This document shows, piece by piece, positions 1 to 13,000 of a stretch of 64,000 nucleotides of DNA. Where the stretch lies: assembly GCA_964035545.1 (NCBI GenBank), contig OZ037773.1, positions 9,078,751 through 9,142,750 of the forward strand. The letters run 5' to 3'. This DNA comes from Bugula neritina. Lineage: Eukaryota > Bryozoa > Gymnolaemata > Cheilostomatida > Bugulidae. The position numbers were made by a program, and so were the translations under genes. The first letter of the stretch is position 1, and every line of letters begins with the position of its first letter. The notes beneath the pieces are model-generated. The model searched no databases and was not told where the DNA came from. It saw nothing but the letters and a program-made list of their open reading frames with translations.

Positions 1-832
1 TATCATCTCAGCTATGCCAGAAATGTTATGCTTTTTCCACTCTCATTATGGCTACTACACAATAGCTTAATATTGCAACATAACATAATATTACAAAAGA
101 CATGGGCTAGCTGTGACCAACAAAACAAATTGCATGTGATTTTAAAACTATGACCCTATAGGGAGGATTCTTTTAAAACTATGACCCTATAGGGAGGATT
201 CTTTTATTCTCGAGGACTGAAAAATATCATTTCACAATTAAAACCATTAGCACAATGACATATTTGAATTCCCATGAGCTGAATAACAGCTAGTAACTAA
301 TACTAATAATCATTATTTTAATTATTCAACTTGTGGTAATTATGCAACATTTTAGAGCAACTTTGGTGGTCATCTCATGCATTTAAAGAAATCCCTCAAC
401 TCTTGTAACAATAATCTTGTTTTATGAATCATCTACAGCTTAACATTAAATATTTTTTAATAAATTTCTACCTGATGCCTATATACTATAACAGGAGTAT
501 ATATACTATAATAGAAGTATATATACTATAACAGGAGTATATATACTATAATAGAAATATTGTATATATAATACATGAAGACAACAAAAGAAAATATATA
601 TTCAAGGCATAGAAGTTGCTTGCAGTGAAAGCCAACGTATTCAGAGGCAGTGAAATGTTTAGTTCTGCTTTGATATTTTCTCTGGTTTTTTAATGCCAAA
701 AGCTCAAAAAAATATTTTAACAATTATTTTATATGTAAGTTGTTCTAATATTTAAATTATGGTGTTTATTATACTGGCATTTACAGCAGAGTATAAATTA
801 TATCAAAGCGAGAGTATAGGAATTATCTCCAC
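1..832. other. Non-coding stretch at the 3' side of the Ig/FN3 gene
   Basis: I see no convincing exon here. The last recognised exon of the minus-strand Ig/FN3 gene ends at 833 with a GT donor, so this is presumably intron and the rest of the gene lies outside the window. It holds a 31-bp direct tandem duplication (140-201, core CTATGACCCTATAGGGAGGA) and about 3.5 copies of a 22-bp unit containing ATAACAGGAGTATATA (481-556). Confidence 0.6.
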
Positions 833-1012
833 CTTCAATCAGCGTGTAGTTCTGATTGTTACTCCTCTCTATGAGCTCCGAGATGACATGAGGCACTACG
901 TCCTCTGTATTATGATGCCGTAGTATGACTCTGTAACTGGCCACCATAGGCAGCGAGTTCCACTGTATAAGCAGCACATTGCTGAAGTCTATCACCTCCA
1001 ACCCATACTCAA
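833..1012 (-). CDS. Exon of second fibronectin III domain (partial)
   Basis: The acceptor TTAG lies before 1012 and the donor AAG|GTGGAG after 833. Residues such as VLLIQWNSLPMVASYRVIL give the B/C-strand pattern of an FN3 domain with its core Trp, followed by NNQNYTLIE (E/F region). The F and G strands must lie in the next exon, which I did not find in the window. The donor could also be a little further on, because the frame stays open to 798. Confidence 0.65.
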
Positions 1013-4000
1013 CTAACAAACAGAGAACACAGTCTATTTATCACCTAGTCCAACAACTAATAACAGGAAATGGGAACGTTACGCAACAGCAACATACATG
1101 CATAATAAGTTGATCTGGAGTAATAAATTAATAATGACATATAAGCCAACATGGTAGTCACTGTAATTACAGTATAAGTACTAAACATTCAACTCATGGA
1201 TAATACTAGTAGAAATAAAGGAATTAATCTCACTATATTTGATAGCAGCAGGAGGGTTGATCTGCTTTGAGAAAGCTTGAATAAAGTGAGGGGGGCTAAT
1301 CTGACCCCCGACTCGGTTGAACACCGAGAGTTGGATTCTGTAGTCTACGTCTCCCAGGATAGTCTCAAAGGTGGCATTGCAGCAGACAGTGTCGTTTGCT
1401 AGGCAGGGCTTACACTGACACTCATTGGGCAGTAGCAGCTGCAAAGAGCAGGCAAGTCTATATGGCAACTGATAGCAAGCACCTTGCCCCAGCTGTCACC
1501 GAGAGCACAGCTAACCTGGCTATTGGCTGGACATGAGTGATGCATGGTTAGCCAGCAGTGTGATAGCCATGACAATGTGTCATCAATCACCTTGCACACA
1601 CTTGTCATATTATACATCACCAAAACATGCTTATTTACTGCCTTTATATATAAAGAAATAGTTGAGGAAACTGACTATTTCTACTGTTGAGTTTTTAAAG
1701 CTCAACTTTCCAAGTATATACATGCATCAGCAAAAAAAAACACATTCAGTTTTAAATTTAAAATTTTCTGGTTTTTTTGGTAGCAAAATTCGAAAAGAAA
1801 CACTGTTTTAATAGATACATACGCTGTTATATGTCACACCAGTTATACTACAACTTACTGTGTAAACTTGAGAATTTCACATGACATTAGCTCAATCAAG
1901 CACCTGCCATGTGATGTCACACCAAGATGGCACTTGGTTACACACATTCAGGGCTACTTTACCTTGTAGATGATCTCGCTGTCAGGAGAACAGGCGGCAG
2001 AGGAATACGTCAAACTGTACGCCAGCATGCCTCTGTCATCCGGGTGTTTCCGGGCAGTCCAAAACACTTCTATACTCTCCTGGCTCAAATAGTTGGCGTA
2101 AACAATCTCTGGTAGAAACGGCACTCCATCTGCACAAACAGGAAGAAGAAGTTAGTAAACACATTCCAGCTCAGTCAGCAGGGGAATATATCAATGAGTT
2201 ATCAGTTGTTTAGTTGTGAGTTCTGTAAAACCCATCAAATGAAGAGAAGAGGTTAGCAGGACTTCAACTGTAGCTGTGAAAATCATCAACAGATCCCTGT
2301 TTATGCCCTCACTATCTATCTAGCAACTACAGCCACCTAGTGTCACTATGTATCTAGCAACTACAGCCACCTGGTGTCACTATGTATCTAGCAACTACAG
2401 CCACCTGGTGTCATCACTATGTATCTCACTATAACCACCTGCTACCTGGTGTCATCACTATGTATCTAACTATAACCACCTGCTACCTGGTGTCATCACT
2501 ATGTATCTCACTATAACCACCTGCTACCTGGTGTCATCACTATGTATCTAACTATAACCACCTGCTACCTGGTGTCACTATAACCAAACAGGTACCTTTG
2601 AGGACGACTTGAAGGAAGTAGGTGCGAGACTTCACTCCGTACTTGTTACTCGCCACACACTGATAATATCCGGTGTCCGTGAGGGACAACTTCTCCACTC
2701 TCAGGTCATTAGCCACAAGCTGCAATATGATTGGTTGAACATTCATCTCCCGAAAGTCGTGTAAGATTACAAAATTATTTATGTTACTGAAACATCAATA
2801 ACCAAAAATTCACTGAGTTTTCCGAGAATTAGAAGAACTGGTAAAATAACTTCCTTTTTTCCTAAGAGAGAAACTCTTCAACATTAATGAGGAGTTTAAG
2901 AATTTAATGAAGTAAAGACAGAGTAAGAAGTAGTAGAGAAGTTCTAATGGTGATAACTTTATTCACTCTACATTAGTTTTTAGAGTACACGGGATTAAGG
3001 AGAAAACAAAGGAAATGAGAGTGAGGTACAAAAAGTAGCACCTGTCAATATGTGACATGCTTCATTTCATCACCTGTCACCATTTCAACAAGAAAAAGTA
3101 GAGCTTAAGCCAAAACCCGGTGTAGGATAAATAAGTTTACATAAATTATAGCTCAAAATGTTGTTGATTCGTGATCATTTCAACAAAAATGGCAAAAAAT
3201 TATACTTGGAAAAAATCAACATTGCATAAGCAGAGATTGGCTTCAACCAGCAAAATAGAGAAAAAGGCAACAAAGTGGGTTTTTAAAGTAAATTTTGGCT
3301 AACCCAATTAATAGCTTTTTTGCTATAATTTCCTTGGAGAAAGGCACAACTTTGAGGAAACGCATTTTTATACAAGCTTCAAGACTTCCGAGGAAAATTT
3401 AGGACATTAGGGTAGCCATTGTTGAGCTACAAAGCTCTTGGCGTGATGAAATACTATTTCAGTGCTTTTACAAGCAAGAGTTTACCTTCATCTCATGGCA
3501 CATGTCCACAGGTTCGCCATTCTTGTACCACACTACGGTGACCGCCGGCTCGCCGATTATTTCGCACTTGAGGACAACATGGTCGGTAGCGAGAGCGGAC
3601 AAGTGGCTGACGGGCTGGATGTCTTTACTCTCGTACTTGGGAGGTGCTAAAATAGATGACATAGTTGGTGACAGGCACGGCATCTCTCCTCAACTCACGA
3701 GATATTTACATAAATTAATGAACATGTTTACGAAATGCAAAAAATAGAAATCATAGAAACAAGATGGATTCTTTTAGACTCCTCACGGCTAACTTCTGAC
3801 TGCGGCAGTAATACTTACATTATAGCAGTAATACTTACACTACGGCTGTAATATAGCCGTAAACACACGTGTAAGTAAAGCATGCAGCTCTGACCAAATA
3901 ATCTCACAATTCATGAGATGATTGGCAATAGGAAACGGCAGTTGAAGTCAAATACTAAAATATGACTCAATGCTTCACGAAAACGACGTATGACTTTGAG

Positions 4001-7000
4001 GCTTGAAAAGGTTGGAATGAGAAGACAACTGAAATGTCGAAAATCAAATTACCTGAGGACCAACTAGAAAGTGTTTTTCACCGCCCCACCTCAAGAACAT
4101 TTAATTAACGAAAACTCGAATCAACTTACAGAATATTTCCACGTCAGCAACTGTTTGGTACAAGGAACCTGTTTGGACGTCAACCCTGTACTGGCCGGGC
4201 TGAGTAAGACCTCTCATGTACTGGTCTGGTTTAGTCATCTGTAGTTGCTGCCATACGGCATCGTGTGTCGCAGTATACACTGGAAACATGAAGAGTATAC
4301 ACTGGAAACATGAAAAGTGTAGTGAACTAGGCTTTGAGTTGAGCATTAACTCTTCACTGATGTTCTTTATTATGTTTTATTATACTTCTATTTTGCTCTC
4401 TTAGAATTACACCAGTTCACTAGCACCAACTATTGCAAAGTGCCAGAGTTAGCACTGGCTGTGCTGTAGAAAGCTTTTCTTAGTGTAGCTTAAATAGCTT
4501 AGCAAACTAGCGCTAATTTCACTACAAAAGTATACACTGGAAACAGGAAAAGTGTACACTGGAAACAGGAAAAGTGTACACTGGAAATATGAACAAATAT
4601 TCAGTTTTATTCCACCAAAATACTTGGTAACTTCAGAATAAACTAGCATAAATATAAGAAACATTCTATGAGCAAGTAGAATATTGTAGTGTATGTCAGG
4701 TGCTTATATCAGCTGTTGAAGTAACACTGCAAGGTACACAGGCTACGGTATTAGATAATACAGCCTGAGAGATGCATGCAGTAGGGGAGTTAACTCAACA
4801 CTGGATGACTTTCAACTTATCTGATTTTATGAATACAAACATAAATTATTTGACATTTCCTCACACATTGAATAGAATAGCATATTAACACACTGTATAA
4901 GTGACTCCATCAGTAGCTGGCAGAAAGCAGTGAACATTAATAGTTATTATTTTATATTCCTAAGTGATTATATATTAAATTATATTATCTATTAAATTAT
5001 AGTACATAGTAAATTATATTATATGTTAAAATTGGTTTGTGTTTTTATTGCTAGTTAAACAAAATGGATAAAATGAAGATAAATAACCTAAAAGTGTGTC
5101 ATTGGACTTTAAATTGATATATCAATAGTAGATGTGATATTGAATTATCAAGAGACTACCCCAGGAAGAGGTTGCGATGCTGAAGTATTATAATAAGCTG
5201 AACTCATGCCGTGGACTGACCTTTCTGATACCAGCTGACAGTTTCACCACCCACGGAGTTGATATAGGATTCCAGCACAAGGTCATCTCCAGGTCGGTAT
5301 ACAACCTGTGTAGGGGGCACTGCTAGCAGCTTAAACTGCCGCTCACCTACAGCAGGTAGTTTATTATTATTCTCAGGTTATGTAATATCATATAGTAATG
5401 TGTAATATCATAATATAGTAATATATAATATCATATAGTAATGTGTAATATCATAATATAGTAATATATAATCTCATAAGGTAATGTGTAATATCATAAT
5501 ATAGTAATATATAATCTCATAGAGTAATGTGTAATATCATATAGTAATGGGTAATATCATAGAGTAATATATGATAATATTACACATGCACATGTGATAT
5601 ATAATAATATATAATATAATATAATATAATAGTATGCAATACCATATATGATATCATACAAGACTATGTTATGCTAATTATAAGATTTCGCAATCCATTC
5701 CTCTACAAACACCATGAGTGCGAGATCCATGCCAACAAAAACAACAAATCTATTGAGGAAAAAACAAAAAACAAATACAGCATAAAATATGATGTATTCA
5801 TCATTTTTTGCAGTTGAAAGGTTTCAAGTGGAGGGCAGGTGTCAGGGAGCTGAGAGTTGAATAGATAAGGTATAGGGGGCAGCAGTGGTGGATATAGATC
5901 AGGGGCAGCAGTGGTGGATATAGAATAGGTATAGGGGGGCAGCAGTGGTGGACATGGATCAGAGACCACAGTGGTGGATACAGATCAGGGGTAGTAACAA
6001 CCACGAGCTGACACTTCATACCAAAACATGATAGTAGATAGTTTTTCAAGAAGAAGCTAATTAATATTCAGGTACTAAAGCTAAGTGACTCACACACCTA
6101 CAGCCCACCTCCTAATACACCAATTAGCTGATAAGTTGCACATATAAGCATCAACCCGTAAAGAAAGTTGAGTTTAGGAGAGAAGTTATAAAATATCAAA
6201 TCAGTGGCTGAGATGTGAGTAGTACGTTGCATGCAGGTACCTCGTACTGATATAAATAGGATGCCAGCTTATAACGGCTCTATAAATTTCACCATTAGGT
6301 AATTCTATTGTTTTTTGTATCAAAGGCTGAACTAGAATTTTCGTAGAAATCGCCTCTTCCACCAATCATAGTGCAACTATTACAGGAATTCAGTTACCAT
6401 CCAAAACAAAAACTGAAAATCAGCCAAGATTTGGCAACCAGTTTGGAAATAATTTGCGTAATGCCAGAGTACTGAGGAGTATGGAGGGAGGAATTTGAAC
6501 GAGTTGGCAAGTTGCCAAGGTTTAGGAACTAGGCCACGTATATATAATATATATTATATATGGTACAGTCAACTAGCTATAGGTAGAGGGTGATGCAGCA
6601 TTATTATACTATTGGGATCAATATTTAATTACAGCATGAATATTATTACGTTGTTTACTAGGCAGAAATACACCATCATTACACAGATACACATTTATTA
6701 TTTATACAGCTATGCAAAGGAAACAGAACCACCTTTTGGACTAATATAATTGATAGACCGAATTGAACTGTACACCAGAACAAAGGGCACACAACTCCCA
6801 CACTGACTTCAAGTGAATTCCACTCTACCTCATGGCTGTACTGGGTTGACTGCCAAGTTTCCTATTATTCAATTTGAGTTGGCAATTCTCAGATAAATGT
6901 TATTGTTACAGAGCCACTCAAATTTCAGCATTTCCCAAATCAAGTTATCAAATATTTAGAACATTTTTTAAGGGTTTAGAAGGCAGCCAATCATATTTTG

Positions 7001-10000
7001 AAAACCCTTGAGGCAACTTATCAAAGTTTTCTATTACAATTATGGAATAATTTCATTTATAAAAAATGAGATTTTCACACCAATGTTTATGAGCTGAAGT
7101 GTCGGGTTACAGATGTTTCTATTAGAGGTCAGACAACACACACTGGCCCTTAAATGACAGAGACTGACTGACGCCTGACAGCAAGTGAGAGCAGGCACTT
7201 GTTACATCATTCCCAAAGCCAGCACCAACACATTCTAGCAGCTAGTGACACTTTCAAAAGTATGTACTTCTTAAAACCATATATATTTGATAGACAGTAG
7301 CAGGTACTTCCAGGTACTCTTTATAACTACATTTTTTGACAGATATTAGCAGGTACTTGTAAGGTGCTCCAAATGAATATATGCTAAACAAACAGGTATT
7401 TGCCTATGACCTTACTACTATTACTTATTACAGTACTTAAGACATAAACCAACAGTACTTGTCAGGTACTTGATGATTCTGAACAAAAATACAAACTTAG
7501 AGTTTATTGAATAACTAAGTAACCTCAATGTCAGAACTATACATGCATACCGTCTTAAAATAGCTCAGAGTTGCCTTAATGAAACTGGGATGCAGTTTTT
7601 GCAGATGACTAAACTTTGACAATGATATATTAGAATGTCTATAGCTAAAAGAATGTCAAAGGAAATTGGTAGGGTGGATTTAACTCCTCAGGTAGATGCC
7701 ATCACTTATATATAGCTCTAGTACATTATTATTTCATCAGTTATTTCAACTGAAGTTAATTCAAAACTCAACATGTGCCTTGAAAACAAGGAATATTTCT
7801 CCAAGACACTTAACTCTCACGTGCTGGTAGTCTATATAGAAAGAGCAAAACCATGATTTACCATTCACCTAACATAAATTTGCTAGTTTCCATCTGGCCC
7901 ACAATGTATGGGAGTGTGATAGAGACAGCTTATAGTCTGAGTGAAATTATTAGTCAGAAAAAACTGCAGTATTTTTAGAACAGCACAAGTCTTGGCAAAA
8001 TTTTGTAGCGTGATCAGTCCAACTACGAAATGCTAAGCTAAATTTATAAACCCAAGCCAATCGACATCCTATTGTGAAACTTTGCCCATGAGGGCAATAT
8101 CTAGGCTAAAGAACCCAACACTAGGGAGAGGTGGGGGTATATCCAGGTATAGGTATCAGGTGAAGCCGTTTCAGTGAGCCAACCTCTCTCTCAGTCAACG
8201 CAGTAGTAGCTATAGATTCAGCCATTTAGTAGGTCAACATGCAGCACATACATACCAAATGTTTTGGAAAACTTATGTAAATCTATTGTCTCATTATGTA
8301 GATGGAAACTTTTAGGGGTTCAGAAGAAGGATGTTTGTGTGAGGAGTTTAAAGTGATGAAGCTAAAGATGGTCAGATAAGACACGATTTTATAGACTAGT
8401 AGGTCATGTGTTGTTCGTTAGGAATTTATTGGGGAGCAACTCAAGCAGAATGAAATAAGAACTACACGTTCAACTACTTGTACTCAAACTTTTCAGCAGC
8501 TAGCGGTCAGCTAAGGTGTAGATTTTCAAGTGTGTTATGCTAAAGCTTGGCCAAGGCATCTCTGCTAAACGCATCTCATAAAATACTGCAGTATTGGATT
8601 ACAAACACTCCTAGTGACCCAGTAAGGCTACAGTTATGCTAAATTTGGAATATAATTAAATTGATTAGTATTAGAAAAGTAAAAGTGTTAGCGCTATGTG
8701 CACTAGTTTGTGGACCCCAGGGAACACAAATGATATAATTGAGGAGCTGCCACTGCATAAAAATATTATTAACTGGTTCCAAGTTCAAACAAGACTCATG
8801 CTGCCACAGCGCTGCCTCACTGCTCACAGTTCTGATAATCTCAAACATTGCGAACAGAAAGTTGCTACTTGGGCGTATGAAGTCATACCTCTACCCTTCT
8901 AGAATTTCGCTACACATGGTTGGATTTCAGTGAAGTAGTAATGAAACGGATAAACAGATGCAACAACACAAGTCAAAAGTTCAGGTGCATACATAAATAT
9001 CGAATAAAAAGAGGAAAATGTGACACCTTTTTGGAGAAGATCCATGCATTTATGAGATGATGTGAATCCCATCAGCTTTAACTGAGCGTGCTTTGCTTCC
9101 AGCTCTTTACAGTTATTGATTATTCTTTATTTTTCCAACAATTAACTGATAAAATTACTGATAGCTCGAGTTACATAAATTCATGATTCCTCAGAGGTTT
9201 GGGTGGGTGAGCTAGCAGCAGTTATGATTGGATGTTGTTTTGCAGTTGTAGATCTAGTGTAGTATAAATAGTACGCCCTGTATCTAGGCCTGCTTTCTTC
9301 ATAGGAGATGCAGTCAATAAAATTACACATGATTCATGAGACTGTAATTATAGATGCTGCCTGGAGAAAGAAGCTCTTTATTTAACTTGAACTTAGCTGA
9401 AAGAGCTTCCAACAATAAAATTAAAGATTTATTTTAAAATATTTTCAGGTCTCTTAACTATAAGCATTTGCACAATAACTTGCTTTGAATTTATGTTTCT
9501 GGAAAGATCTTTGGAAAGCAACAGCTGAGCACAAAACTAAAGCAAATTCTTGGACATTAAAATTGAACTTTATTTAAAGTGAAAGAAGAATTACGTTGTT
9601 AATGGGCAAATTTGGTTATACCAGAGAGTGTGGTGTTCTCAGGTAGCCTGGGGGGTGGTGTTGAACCTGAGAGAGGTGGTGTTGGGCCTGAGGGGAGAAA
9701 GGGGGTGAGCCAGGTAAAGTAGACATGGTAACAATAACACAGAAAGTTTTCAAATGTAGTGCACAATGCTTTTACTATCTTTTTGTAATTAAAATTGATA
9801 TTCAAATATTTAATCACCACTGAAACTAATTCAACCATAATCTGACTTATCAAATTGAAAATCTATGAAGTGAGAAATCTAAAGGCACTGTTGAATTCTA
9901 TAAATGCAGAACAAAAGTTGCACAAGTGTAGAAGAACTGCTTCAGCGATCGACTAAACACAAGCCATTCATTTCCTTTTTCACTGCCAACAGCAATAAAT

Positions 10001-13000
10001 GGATCATTTTCCCTAGATCATCAATGAAAGCTTTCTCAGAACTTCCACTAAATGTTTCTAGAATATTCCTAGAATATATGGCTACTAAAACTTAGAAACT
10101 AGTATTTGGAAGCCAGAAAATATCGACCAGAACTGAGTTGGTTGAGCATGGATACTAGAAATTAGTAAATAGAATGATGAGAGATGGCCGCTAGCCGAAA
10201 GAGAAGGTCAAGGATGAAGCATGGACTGATGAATAAATTAGAAAAGTCAAAAAATTAATAATCCAAGAGATTACATAATGGAAGACTACAGCACCTGGTA
10301 AAGAAGGACTTTGCAGAGGCTAATTTCCTATTGGAAAAGACATGGGAGTAGAGAGGTTGGTAGTGGAGCTATGGGGGTATAACAAAAGGAGTCCGAGGGA
10401 AATAATGAAGTGGTTTGATATGCAGGAATGCAGCAACGTACTAGAGTAAGTATTCAGTCACTGTGCATTAATCTTGTGAATATTCCACAAACATGTCACC
10501 TGAATCATTATACATGAATAACCACCAACTCTCCCATTTAGGTGCAGAGAAATTTCAATAGCATAAATTCTTTAAATTTTCAAGAATTCTTTCTTCAAAA
10601 ATTTTTGTGTGGGACCTCCTATGAAATTATCCCCAGACCAAAACTTCTGTTGCTACTTTTGTCTTTTAGAACACAGGCTTTTCCCCAATTCCTCCATTAC
10701 TGCACCTACGTCCTACTCAGCAGCAACATGCTTTGCAATATAAGAACAGATGTGTGGTGCAGCCCTACGTTTACCAGAGGTATAGTACAGCCCTACGTTT
10801 ACCAGAGATGTGGTGCAGCCCTACGTTTACCAGAGATGTGATGGCTATTGCAGCATGCTTTATGTAAGAGATGGAAATACAATACAAAGAGAAGAGATAA
10901 GCAGATTGAGCTGAACTACTGGAATACTGGAGAGCATCAAGAGATTGATGAGTAAGAGAGAAGGAATCACAGAGAAAACAAATAACAGATCTCCGTAGCA
11001 TATCTTTCATCTGATTTATATATAATGGAGTGATGATGACTACAAAGTAGAGATAGATATCAGTAGATGGGAAGATAGCCAGATCCTGACAGTGAAGCAA
11101 ACTTAGGGACTGAAACACGAAATAAATCATCAATTAAACCCCGAAAATGTGCAACCCGCGTGATCTGCTAGAGTGAGAGCTGCAACACACTTGAAGGTGT
11201 CTAAACCATCTCTATGGTCATTCAGTCAAGTGACAAAATAGAGACAAATGTTATTAATTTTCAGTCACGGCTGAATAAACAATATGGCAACAGTATTGAT
11301 GTCGTAGTAATTAGTGAATTCCAGTAACTCAACCTGAGACTGGAGATTATGAGCCTCCAGTTGGCCAAACAATAAGCAATAGTAAGTATAATTCAGTCAA
11401 TCAAATCCCCTACCAGTGATTTACAATCTTCAAAAATAACACAATTATGTAACCTAGTTTTCCAGCATTTGGGAACTTTTAGATAGTGCCAGCAGCTGGT
11501 GGGACACAGTCTTAAGATCACAGGCTATGGGTATTCATCTTTAGCTCGTGAAGTCAGTGGTAACAGTATAGTAACTATTAGTACAATTAGCAGCCGATAG
11601 TACTAGCAGTGAGTTGTAGCAAGTGATAGTACTAATGCTGAGTCATATTTGCTAGTACTACTCATAGTCATGTACTCATAGTCATGCACTAGAATTTAGA
11701 AGTAATACCTTGGAAATCTCCCAGGTATTGACAGGTTCACAAGACAAGTGGTTGGAATAATTTATAACCACCTATTTATAAACCTGCCTACAACCAGGGA
11801 AGGGTTGAACAGATTTCGAGGGTTTAACGGAGCCTGTGAAATATTTCTTATGCAAGTCACTGAGGCATGCTGGGAAATATGGCAAACCATCATGAATGTT
11901 ACTCATAATTCTTTTAAAATTACCATTAGAGTGTTTTTATTAGAAAATATGGTGGCTTTTACCATTGTTGATATCATTGCTAGTTGATTATGTGAATTGC
12001 ATATTCTACTGCTTTTTATTTTCAAGAAAGTGGTCAGTGCTTTTGGCAGGAGAGAAGAGAATGGAAACAGAGGCAGCTTTCTAGAACTGATCACAGAACA
12101 GAGCAGAGAGTCACAGAACAAAGCAGAGAGTCACAGAACAGAGAGTCACAGAACAAAGCAGAGAGTCACAGAACAGAGCAGAGAGTCACAGAACAGAGCA
12201 GAGAGTCACAGAACAGAGCAGAGAGTCACAGAACAAAGCAGAGAGTCACAGAACAGAGCAGAAAGTCACAGAACAAAGTAGAGAGTCACAGAACAGAGTA
12301 GAGAGTCACAGAAACCAGAACATTTGTCACTTTGAGTTTGTAGTTTCGCCTATAGAGAGTACAACAGAAGCCGTGACGAAAAGACTGAGAGAAATGATTT
12401 CGGTGTGAGCCGTACGGGAGAGAGGGGAGTGAAATTGAGGCTATTTGAATGTGAGATTCATGAGCAGTGATGAGAAATCTAAAGAAAAAATCAATCGGAT
12501 GAGAACAAAAATACATTAACATTTCCACCTGACCAAGCGCCACTCAGCGTGATTCAGCTTGACCCAGCGTGAATACTGGAACACTCACCTTCGCTGTCGA
12601 TGTCCACTTCAATGCCATTCTCGCTGGAGATAACGCTGCCATTTAAAGTGAGAGCTGCACAGCTGTAGGTTCCGGTGGTGTTGGAACTGAGGCTTGTTAC
12701 GTGAAGAACCCCGCTAGGGAGAATGTCATACCTAGATCACACACACAGCGATAGATTTCAGAGTGAGCGTTAATAAATCAACAGTAAGAATAGTGCTGTG
12801 GCTGGCAAGAAAACACTTAGTAAAGAAATTCAAAAAGCAATGCCAAAAAAATGGTCAAGTTGAATAGTGGGTATAATAAATTGTCAAGAACCTAAACCAT
12901 ATATAAATAAAAAAATAATTTTTTCAGGAGTTGGTAAAAAATTTAACTTCTTTTTTAAGCTACTAAATTGTCACAAACATCATGCTATAGCTATCAAAGG

